Below are positions 15,548 through 21,875 of a stretch of DNA of 23,494 nt, one piece after another. Source of the DNA: an uncultured Mollicutes bacterium (GTDB taxonomy: Bacteria; Bacillota_I; Bacilli_A; RFN20; CAG-826). The stretch spans positions 1-23,494 of the forward strand of contig UQOB01000014.1 of NCBI GenBank assembly GCA_900542595.1, written 5' to 3'. The position numbers were made by a program, and so were the translations under genes. The notes below the pieces were generated by a model that worked only from the letters and a program-made list of their open reading frames with translations, ran no database searches and was not told the origin of the DNA. Within the stretch, counting starts at the first letter, position 1. Every line of letters begins with the position of its first letter.

Positions 15548-16591
15548 TTACTTAACAGGTTTCGTATAGAACCGCCCATAGACTTGGCTGAGCGGTGTGA
15601 CTTCCACGAAGGACATCGGATCCTTCTTTTTAATGAAATGGATGACGTTTTTTAATTCGTATGAACTGACGACCATGGTGAAGATATAACGTTCTTTACC
15701 GGAATAAACACCTTCCCCTTTAATTAAGGTCGCAGCATGGGGAACCGCTGAAATTAAATCTTTTCCAAGTTCCAGTCTTTCCGTTACCACTTCAATTTTT
15801 AGTTTCTTATTTCTCACATTAATGGTGTCGATGACTAGCATCACCATTAAGAGATAAACGCCGCTGAAGAAAACTTTCGATAAGCTTTGAGCAACTTCCC
15901 CGATGACAAAACCATTATTGATACATTCTAATAAGGTGAAGGATGTAATCGTTATCGCATTGATAAAAGCGGAATATTTTCCGACCGTTGTCCGTTTTTT
16001 AAGCCCGACATAGAAGGCGATAATATCGACCCCACCGGTGGAAATATCAACTTTAAAAGCGAGGGCGGTACTGAGACCCGTACAAACCCCGCCGAAGATG
16101 GCTCTTCCTAAGAAACCACCTCCATTGGTCGCGATAAACTCAGACATGATTTTCATCAGTTCGACATTACTAGGATTTAAAAGACCCATGAAGAGCGATA
16201 CTTCCCCGACATTAATCAATGTGAATATCGCAAATTTCTTACCGATTTTAAAGAAGGCTAAGAGAAGAACCGGGATATTAATAACGAAATAAAGGATAGA
16301 ATAGGCTAAGCTCGCATCGATATTTTTCCATCCTAAGACTTCGAAGAAAAGGACGACAACCTGCCCCATACCGCTGACCCCACCGCTGACGATGTGGTCC
16401 ATGACGTGGCTTTCCTCAATCGAAAAGCCCGGATCCATGAACATGTTGAATCCGATAGCGAAGATCAAAGCTGACAAAGTACAAACAAGAAAAATCCAAC
16501 CATTTTCTAATGTTTTTCTAAGCAACATATGGTCATACAACCAGTTGTTTGTTTTTTCTTTAAATGTCTGAAAGCTTTTCTTTGGAGACAT
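15548..16591 (-). CDS. YitT-family membrane protein (DUF2179 C-terminus)
   Basis: About 347 residues from the chosen start. The N-terminal half has several membrane segments of the YitT_membrane type with the glycine-rich SGGVSGMGQV and DISTGGVDIIAFYVG segments repeated in this family. The soluble C-terminus (KGEGVYSGKERYIFTMVVS, then DPMSFVEVTPLSQVYGRF) matches DUF2179. The function of YitT proteins is poorly known; some relatives are linked to transport. An in-frame upstream start would give 379 residues but would place the promoter inside the gene. The ATG at 16591 (MSPKKSF) has TATAAT just six bases upstream and no Shine-Dalgarno, so the mRNA is probably leaderless. It is divergent from the membrane-anchored gene at 16732. 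Confidence 0.9.
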   Translation of the reverse strand: MSPKKSFQTFKEKTNNWLYDHMLLRKTLENGWIFLVCTLSALIFAIGFNMFMDPGFSIEESHVMDHIVSGGVSGMGQVVVLFFEVLGWKNIDASLAYSILYFVINIPVLLLAFFKIGKKFAIFTLINVGEVSLFMGLLNPSNVELMKIMSEFIATNGGGFLGRAIFGGVCTGLSTALAFKVDISTGGVDIIAFYVGLKKRTTVGKYSAFINAITITSFTLLECINNGFVIGEVAQSLSKVFFSGVYLLMVMLVIDTINVRNKKLKIEVVTERLELGKDLISAVPHAATLIKGEGVYSGKERYIFTMVVSSYELKNVIHFIKKKDPMSFVEVTPLSQVYGRFYTKPVK

Positions 16592-16597
16592 AACAAA

Positions 16598-16625
16598 ATT
16601 ATAATGTGTGGGATAGGTGTTACAA
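16598..16625 (-). promoter_or_regulatory. Promoter of the YitT-family gene (leaderless)
   Basis: Minus-strand TTGTAA (16620-16625), 16-base spacer, TATAAT (16598-16603). Six bases separate the -10 from the ATG, so transcription should begin at or beside the start codon. Confidence 0.65.
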
Positions 16626-16652
16626 CAGCCCAAAATAGATAAATTTTGTTTG

Positions 16653-16681
16653 TTGCCACCTATGGTGGCTGAGGATATAAT
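16653..16681 (+). promoter_or_regulatory. Strong promoter with palindrome in its spacer
   Basis: TTGCCA (16653-16658), 17-base spacer, TATAAT (16676-16681). The palindrome GCCACCTATGGTGGC (16655-16669) covers part of the -35 and the spacer, a classic repressor position. It drives the gene starting at 16732. Confidence 0.7.
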
Positions 16682-16731
16682 TAACACGCTGTTTGCAAGA
16701 ACAGGTTTTTGTTTGGAGGAACTACCTCAAT

Positions 16732-17577
16732 ATGATTATTCTTAAATCGATTGGAAATTTCTTTGTCAGAATCTGGCGTTGGATTAAAGAAACCGCTTGG
16801 GTTCAACCCTTACTTATCGTCGGTGCTATCTTTGCCATCGTCTTCTCGATTCCTTATATGACCAACTGGATCAATAGCTGGACTGGGAATGCCGAAGGGG
16901 TCTATTACAGCAAAAAGAAGGTTACCCTCAACGGTGAAGAAAGCATGAACGGTGATGTTACCGAAGCTGATAAGCTCACCAACTCCATCTATCACAATAC
17001 CGTTGAAGTCTTCTACGAAGGAAATAGTGAATTTGATCTCGCGGGATACGCGGAAAAGTTCTACCTCGTCTTCATCGATAGTTCGTCCGGCGATATGGCG
17101 ACTTCCGAAAGTGCCTTCCGTTATCTCCAAGATAACTGGGGGAAATACTTAAAACCTTCTGATGGCCTAAGCTTCAATCTCTATGTCATCGATAAAGCGG
17201 AAGTTTCTGACAACGATAAAGATTATGAAAATATCGATGGTTCCACCGCTTTCGAAAGATATATCATCAACCACGCTGACTTATTCAATGAAGTTGGACC
17301 GAATTTAGCGAAGACTCCTTATAAAGAAAGAGCCTCCATCGACGAAAGCAATTATCAAAACTTCAGCGTCGAAAATAGCACCTCCACCTTCCCGACCCCG
17401 TCAATCTGCTTAGTGGATTACACGGAAGCCGCGGTCGAAGCTGGAAGAGCGGGTTTATCGGAAGTCCTCTTCACCTTAACCGGAAGCACGGAATCCGAAA
17501 GAGCGAGCCTCTTGATGGATATGTGGAATCACACGGACGCTTATTCCACCGATAACCTCTTCACTCAACAAGATTAA
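16732..17577 (+). CDS. Membrane-anchored extracytoplasmic protein, possibly thioredoxin-like
   Basis: I do not recognise a named family. The product from ATG 16732 is 281 residues: a basic amphipathic N-terminus, one membrane segment (about 24-44), then an acidic, serine-rich domain that is probably outside the membrane. The strand KFYLVFIDSSSGD, the following helix and the later TPSICLVDY resemble a thioredoxin fold with its cis-proline loop, but there is no CxxC, so redox activity is unlikely. A longer in-frame TTG start (16693) is rejected because GGAGG (16715-16719) lies upstream of the ATG, though its 12-base spacing is long. It is monocistronic: strong promoter before it and a compact terminator after it. 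Confidence 0.75.
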   Translation: MIILKSIGNFFVRIWRWIKETAWVQPLLIVGAIFAIVFSIPYMTNWINSWTGNAEGVYYSKKKVTLNGEESMNGDVTEADKLTNSIYHNTVEVFYEGNSEFDLAGYAEKFYLVFIDSSSGDMATSESAFRYLQDNWGKYLKPSDGLSFNLYVIDKAEVSDNDKDYENIDGSTAFERYIINHADLFNEVGPNLAKTPYKERASIDESNYQNFSVENSTSTFPTPSICLVDYTEAAVEAGRAGLSEVLFTLTGSTESERASLLMDMWNHTDAYSTDNLFTQQD

Positions 17578-17589
17578 AAAAGAATAATT

Positions 17590-17611
17590 AGGGTCGAAAG
17601 ACCCTTTTTTT
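17590..17611 (+). terminator. Rho-independent terminator
   Basis: AGGGTC-GAAA-GACCCT stem with a GNRA-type tetraloop, followed by a run of T, 12 bases after the preceding stop. Confidence 0.92.
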
Positions 17612-17626
17612 CTTGCTATTAACAAG

Positions 17627-17632
17627 TAGAAT
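17627..17632 (+). promoter_or_regulatory. -10 box of the YfiH-like gene (leaderless)
   Basis: TAGAAT lies six bases before the ATG. No convincing -35 is seen; the expected place is the T-run of the preceding terminator. Confidence 0.4.
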
Positions 17633-17638
17633 TAAGGC

Positions 17639-18211
17639 ATGGAACTTTATAACAACCCTCACAAAGATGTGATTGATATCGCCTGCTATGGGCGAAACGA
17701 AACTTCCGGCCATTCCGGTACCATCGTCAAAGATTTTGCGGTGACGATGGAAAAGGGCAATCGCCTGATTTTAAAAACCAACGATGAACTTCCGATTGTC
17801 TTCTATAGTTTAAAACCGAAGCTCATCGGTGGTTTAATTGTCGATGAAGAAAAGAGTTTAAAAGAGACGACCTTTCAAAAGATCAAAGAAGTCCTAACCT
17901 CTTTTAATATTAAACCGAGCGACCTCTATGTCGTCTTCGGTCCCTCTTTAACCTTCTCCCACTGCCCAGTGGAAAGAAGCGTCATCGAAAAGCTTTTAGA
18001 TTATGACTACCGAGCTGCCGCAAAACGGACGAACGGCGTTGATTTCATCGATATCCCGGTCCTCAACATACTGCAATTGCGGAGATTAGGAATTCCCTTT
18101 GAAAACATCGCAACCACCAATATCGATACCTATGAATGCGCAGAAATCCTCTTTAGCAAGCTCCGCGGCGAAGACCAAAAGAATTCCTTAGAAATTGAAA
18201 TTATCGCTTAG
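17639..18211 (+). CDS. Degenerate YfiH/PgeF-like protein (laccase-domain fold, catalytic residues lost)
   Basis: 190 residues, shorter than the usual 240-270 of the YfiH/PgeF (Cu-oxidase_4) family. The match runs from the segment TNDELPIVFYS (47-57), equivalent to TADCLPI in active members, through IGGLIVDEE (63-71, equivalent to IGAAHAGWR), FGPSL (100-104), a loop with NILQLRRLGIPFENI, and LFSKLRGE (171-178, equivalent to FFSYR). The catalytic cysteine is replaced by E50 and the histidine of HAGW by I67, and most of the family's N-terminus is absent. It is therefore probably not an active hydrolase. The start has TAGAAT six bases upstream and only a weak AAGG. The 3' end overlaps convergent coaD by 11 bases. 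Family assignment is from pattern memory and fairly firm. Confidence 0.7.
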   Translation: MELYNNPHKDVIDIACYGRNETSGHSGTIVKDFAVTMEKGNRLILKTNDELPIVFYSLKPKLIGGLIVDEEKSLKETTFQKIKEVLTSFNIKPSDLYVVFGPSLTFSHCPVERSVIEKLLDYDYRAAAKRTNGVDFIDIPVLNILQLRRLGIPFENIATTNIDTYECAEILFSKLRGEDQKNSLEIEIIA

Positions 18212-18680
18212 CTTTCTTGTCGTACATCTCTTTGACGCAAGATGGTACTAACGGGGTGATATCCACCCCGTTTTTATATAAGGAATTAATAGTGGACGAA
18301 GAAATGAAAGATTCTTTTTGCCTCGACATAAAGAAAACCATATCAATTTCGGAATCGCAGAACTCATTAGCGGCTGCCAGTTGAAACTCATATTCAAAAT
18401 CAGTGACTGCTCTTAAACCCCGAATAATGTGGGTGGCCCCCACTTTCTTACAAAAACCGACCGTTAAACCGGAATCATAAGCGACTTCAACATTCTTTAA
18501 GTCTTTGGTCGCTTCTTTTAAAAGGGATAAACGTTCTTCGACCGAGAACACACTTTTCTTCGCTTCATTTACCGCGAGAAGCATGATGACTTTATCGAAG
18601 ACTTTTAATGATCTTTTAAGGACTTCCAAGTGACCATTGGTCACCGGGTCAAAGCTCCCAGGATAGACAGCGATTTTCAT
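18201..18680 (-). CDS. coaD: Phosphopantetheine adenylyltransferase
   Basis: This enzyme makes dephospho-CoA from 4'-phosphopantetheine and ATP, the penultimate step of coenzyme A synthesis, in the cytoplasm. At 159 residues it has the usual length. Visible motifs are YPGSFDPVTNGH (6-17) with the nucleotidyltransferase TxGH signature, the IIRGLRAVTDFEYE substrate-binding stretch and the C-terminal FISSSTIN motif. It overlaps the end of rsmD by four bases, implying translational coupling; rsmD-coaD is a common Gram-positive gene pair. Its 3' end overlaps the convergent YfiH-like gene, and that gene's apparent terminator lies inside the last codons of coaD. Confidence 0.97.
   Translation of the reverse strand: MKIAVYPGSFDPVTNGHLEVLKRSLKVFDKVIMLLAVNEAKKSVFSVEERLSLLKEATKDLKNVEVAYDSGLTVGFCKKVGATHIIRGLRAVTDFEYEFQLAAANEFCDSEIDMVFFMSRQKESFISSSTINSLYKNGVDITPLVPSCVKEMYDKKAKR
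18251..18275 (+). terminator. Plus-strand terminator embedded in the coaD coding sequence
   Basis: ACGGGGTG-ATATC-CACCCCGT (18251-18271) forms a perfect 8-bp GC-rich stem followed by further T, 40 bases after the YfiH-like stop. The same bases encode NGVDITPLV of CoaD on the other strand. Confidence 0.7.
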
Positions 18681-19207
18681 AGATAGACTCCTTTTAACAC
18701 CTTGGTTTTTCCGTATTTATAGGTTTTTCCAATAATTTCTTTAAAGATAGGATAATCGTTTTCATATTCGATGACTAATATTCCATCTTCTTTTAAAAGC
18801 TTCTTTTCTTTGATGATTGTTAAACTTTCCACGTAACAATGTTCATCTTTATAAGGGGGGTCGAGGATAATGATATCGTAGAGCTTATCGAACTTTTTCA
18901 TCACTTCTAACGCATCACCTAAAATGGCTTCATAGTTATGTTCTTTCAGGGATTCTGCGTTCTTTTTAATCACCTCGATAGAAGCTTTTTCTTTATCGAT
19001 AAAAGTGACGAATGAGGCTCCTCTTGATAAGGCTTCAAAGCCCAGGGCGCCGCTGCCACTGAAGGCATCGAGCACTCTCGCGTTATGGATTTTATCAGTC
19101 AAAGAATTAAAGATGGCTAAACGGACGATGTTTTTGGTAGGGACATCTAAATAAGATGGAACTTCGATGTTCCTGCTCCGATATTTTCCTCCCCCGATTT
19201 TAATCAT
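18677..19207 (-). CDS. rsmD: 16S rRNA (guanine(966)-N2)-methyltransferase
   Basis: A Rossmann-fold SAM-dependent methyltransferase of 176 residues that modifies G966 (E. coli numbering) of 16S rRNA in the small subunit. Motif I is VLDAFSGSGALGFEALSRGA (45-64) and the catalytic NPPY-type motif is DPPY (116-119). The N-terminal GGKYRSRNIEVP segment is typical of RsmD. The start has AGAGG five bases upstream, and a TATGAT (19221-19226) predicts a very short leader. It ends in TGA overlapping the coaD start and is divergent from def. Confidence 0.95.
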   Translation of the reverse strand: MIKIGGGKYRSRNIEVPSYLDVPTKNIVRLAIFNSLTDKIHNARVLDAFSGSGALGFEALSRGASFVTFIDKEKASIEVIKKNAESLKEHNYEAILGDALEVMKKFDKLYDIIILDPPYKDEHCYVESLTIIKEKKLLKEDGILVIEYENDYPIFKEIIGKTYKYGKTKVLKGVYL

Positions 19208-19249
19208 CTTCGACCTCTAAATCATATATTAAGTATTTTTGCTTCTTTA

Positions 19250-19258
19250 TGCTAGAAT
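19250..19258 (+). promoter_or_regulatory. Extended -10 promoter of def (leaderless)
   Basis: TGC followed by TAGAAT (19253-19258), an extended -10, with seven bases to the ATG. No Shine-Dalgarno is present. Confidence 0.5.
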
Positions 19259-19265
19259 ACCAGCG

Positions 19266-19808
19266 ATGATAAAAATAGTTAAAGATAAAGTTAAATCCCT
19301 TCGGGAAATCAGTAAAGAAGTCCCCCTTCCCTTGTCAGAAAAGGACGAAAAAACCTTAAAGAGCTTGGTCGATTACCTCAAACTCAGCCAAGATGAAAAG
19401 TACCGAGAAAAACATCCTTCCGTCAGAGAAGGTGTCGGGCTCGCGTCCCCCCAAATCGGGATTAATAAACGGATGCTCGTCGTCATGTATAAAGAGGGAG
19501 AAAAAGAGATTCTCCACGCGTTAGTGAACCCAAAAATCACCGTTTCCTCAGTAAAAAAGAGCTACCTCGCATCCGGTGAAGGCTGTTTATCAGTCGACGA
19601 TTATCACCCGGGAAAAGTCTATCGGTCTTATAGGATTACGGTTGAGGCCTATGACGGGCTCAAGAAAGAAAATGTCACCATCAAAGCGGAAGGCTTTGAA
19701 GCCATCGTCCTTCAACACGAAATCGATCACTTAAATGGCATTCTCTTCTATGACCGCATCGATAAAAATGATCCAGATAAAGTTATCCCTGGAGCGGTCG
19801 CGATTTAA
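19266..19808 (+). CDS. def: Peptide deformylase
   Basis: This enzyme removes the formyl group from the N-terminal methionine of new proteins. From ATG 19266 the product is 180 residues. The three metal-site motifs are GVGLASPQ (56-63), EGCLS (105-109) and the metal-binding HEIDH (151-155). Length and the insertion between motifs fit the type 2 (Gram-positive) enzymes. An in-frame TTG at 19239 is rejected because the -10 box would lie inside the gene. It is first in a plus-strand operon with the phosphoesterase lipoprotein (six bases downstream) and a membrane protein, an unusual partnership for def. Confidence 0.96.
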   Translation: MIKIVKDKVKSLREISKEVPLPLSEKDEKTLKSLVDYLKLSQDEKYREKHPSVREGVGLASPQIGINKRMLVVMYKEGEKEILHALVNPKITVSSVKKSYLASGEGCLSVDDYHPGKVYRSYRITVEAYDGLKKENVTIKAEGFEAIVLQHEIDHLNGILFYDRIDKNDPDKVIPGAVAI

Positions 19809-19814
19809 TTAGGT

Positions 19815-20879
19815 ATGAAAAAAATAAGTATATTAGGGGTGATTTCCGTCCTCGCTCTTGTAAGCTGCGGTACCAGCCAACAAGTTCCCTTAGAAAACTA
19901 CCGGGAAATTATCGATGTGAAACGTGATGAAGCTGTCGTCATGCAACTCGCTGATACCCACTGGAATATTTCCACTAATATTTCGAAGTATGAAGCCTAT
20001 TACCGGCACCTCGTTAAAGATATTGTGAAACCTGACCTCATCGTCTTGACCGGCGACAATGTCTTAATGGCGACTAAAGATACCGTTATTAAGCAAGTTG
20101 CTGTCTTAGATTCTCTCGATGTTCCCTACACTTTCACCTTTGGAAATCACGATTACCAAGGGCTCTATAGCATCGATTGGTTACTCAATACCTTAGAAAA
20201 CGGAAAGAATTCTTTATTCGTCTATCAAAAAGATGATATCGATGGAAATGGGAACCAACTCGTGACCTTCACTAATGGTGGCAAAGCTCTTTGGGAAGTC
20301 TATATGGTCGATACTAATAGCTACCGAGAAACTGGTTCCACTTATGACTATTCCACCATTCAAGAAAACCAAGTGGAATGGATGAAAGAAGAAAAAGCCT
20401 TATCGAAAGAAAAGTATGGAGAAATCCCTCCTGCAATAAGTTTTAGTCATATTCCCCTCTGGGAAACCGCTTTTGCGTGGCATAACGATAAAGATGGAGT
20501 CTTAGGAGAAATGCTTCAAAAGCCGAAGAAAGTAATCCCCGGGGTCAGTGAAACCACCGGGCCCTTACCCTTCTCCCCCTCTGAACAAGCGACCAACTAC
20601 GTGAGTGAAGCGATGAAACTTAACACTAAAGGTTTCTATTTCGGTCACGACCACTGCAATGACTGGGTCGGGATGTATGAATATGAAGGCCACGAAGCTT
20701 CAATCGGTTTCGGGGTAAAAAGTAGCCGGGAATTAGAATACACGACGAGCCCGAAAGGTTACGAATTAACTGGCGCGGCCTCCTACACCCTAAGAATGGA
20801 CGGGAGCTACACCATTGGGCACCACTACCTCAATCTCGATGATTTAACTGATTACCACTACGCGGAGGTGACCTTATGA
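19815..20879 (+). CDS. Lipoprotein calcineurin-like metallophosphoesterase
   Basis: A 354-residue protein with a lipoprotein signal (hydrophobic stretch, lipobox LVSC, lipidated C18), so it acts at the outer face of the membrane. The metallophosphoesterase signature is complete: DTH (47-49), GDN (80-82), GNHD (110-113), SHIP with H212, and GHDH (277-280), which coordinate two metals. This resembles the purple acid phosphatase/Icc-like branch; the substrate is unknown. It starts six bases after def with a poor Shine-Dalgarno (AGG) and overlaps the next gene by four bases (ATGA), so it is co-translated with a membrane protein that may anchor or assist it. It ends in TGA. Confidence 0.9.
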   Translation: MKKISILGVISVLALVSCGTSQQVPLENYREIIDVKRDEAVVMQLADTHWNISTNISKYEAYYRHLVKDIVKPDLIVLTGDNVLMATKDTVIKQVAVLDSLDVPYTFTFGNHDYQGLYSIDWLLNTLENGKNSLFVYQKDDIDGNGNQLVTFTNGGKALWEVYMVDTNSYRETGSTYDYSTIQENQVEWMKEEKALSKEKYGEIPPAISFSHIPLWETAFAWHNDKDGVLGEMLQKPKKVIPGVSETTGPLPFSPSEQATNYVSEAMKLNTKGFYFGHDHCNDWVGMYEYEGHEASIGFGVKSSRELEYTTSPKGYELTGAASYTLRMDGSYTIGHHYLNLDDLTDYHYAEVTL

Positions 20880-21772
20880 GTAAACGTTGGCAAGAAATCT
20901 ATCGGTTACTCTTTGGACCGGTCTTCATTCTTTTAAGTCCGTTGTTTTTCTTGGGTTTCCAAGTCTTCTGCGCGGACCTGCCGGAATTCTATAACATCAT
21001 GATTACCATTCCGGCTGTCTTAACTTATTTTGTTATCCCTCTTGTCACCATCGCCTTCCTTTACCGGATGACTTTCTTAAAACATCCGGCTTGGATTAAG
21101 AAAACCTATATCGGTTATGGTGCCGCCTTCATCGGATTAGCGGTTCTCAGTTTAATCTTCCAAATCGTTAACTACTCGACCGGCAAATATTACAGTTTCA
21201 TCATGGGAGGAACCGATTTTCTTTACCCCTTTGATGTGATGCTGGTCAATATCTTATTCGTCTTAGTGGGAAGCCTTTTAATCTATCTTGCTTTTAAAGA
21301 AAAAGAAGAGAGTTATATCCAATTTTACGAAAATTTACCGAAGATTTACGATGGATTTCGGGATTTTATTCTTCTCTTCTTCGCCGGAATTTCGATGTAT
21401 TTCTTAGGAGCCCTTTTAACCAGTTTCGATGCCTTACATTTCGATAATGGTTCGGAAGCGTTATTCATTCCGTCATTATTATTAATGATCGCTGCTCCAG
21501 TGTTTGTGTTGTTCTACTTCTACACTTATTCCATGAATCATAAGTTAAAGAGAATCCACGGGATTGTCTGGGGCGGAGTCATTCTTGGACTCAATATCGC
21601 CTTAATTGTCTGTAATGTCATTAACCCTGATATCTACATTTTAACGGGTAAGCCTTTCTTCCCGCTCGACTTCTTAGGGAGCTTAAATATCGCCCCGTTC
21701 TTACTGTCGCTTCCGATGTTTATCGCCTATAGCTACTTATACGCCCAACAGCTGAGTCCCCGTTTCGTGTAA
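20876..21772 (+). CDS. Integral membrane protein with eight predicted segments, unknown function
   Basis: 298 residues, not recognised. Hydrophobic segments lie at about 11-31, 41-63, 78-98, 120-140, 161-183, 195-218, 229-249 and 266-290, with a short charged loop (KEKEES, 141-146) between the fourth and fifth. No catalytic motif stands out. The start codon overlaps the stop of the phosphoesterase lipoprotein, so the two are translationally coupled and probably function together. No clear terminator follows within the 103 bases to rnjA. Confidence 0.8.
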   Translation: MSKRWQEIYRLLFGPVFILLSPLFFLGFQVFCADLPEFYNIMITIPAVLTYFVIPLVTIAFLYRMTFLKHPAWIKKTYIGYGAAFIGLAVLSLIFQIVNYSTGKYYSFIMGGTDFLYPFDVMLVNILFVLVGSLLIYLAFKEKEESYIQFYENLPKIYDGFRDFILLFFAGISMYFLGALLTSFDALHFDNGSEALFIPSLLLMIAAPVFVLFYFYTYSMNHKLKRIHGIVWGGVILGLNIALIVCNVINPDIYILTGKPFFPLDFLGSLNIAPFLLSLPMFIAYSYLYAQQLSPRFV

Positions 21773-21835
21773 GAGGTTTCATATCTTTTAATATTTTATC
21801 TTGGTGTCAAAAGCTTCCTTTAATGTTAGACTTAC

Positions 21836-21864
21836 TTTAGCGAGAAACAATATAGCTTGCTAAA
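21836..21864 (+). promoter_or_regulatory. Short hairpin next to the rnjA ribosome binding site
   Basis: TTTAGC (21836-21841) can pair with GCTAAA (21859-21864), directly before the Shine-Dalgarno GGAGG. It might affect translation; support is weak. The promoter of rnjA is not clear. Confidence 0.25.
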
Positions 21865-21875
21865 TGGAGGCTTTT

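Noticed and set aside
16592..16687. N-terminal extension of the YitT-family protein by 32 residues
   Set aside because: The extension would contain the TATAAT box; the extra residues do not look like family sequence.
16693..16731. TTG start for the membrane-anchored protein
   Set aside because: It lies within bases of the predicted transcription start and upstream of the GGAGG site; ATG 16732 is better.
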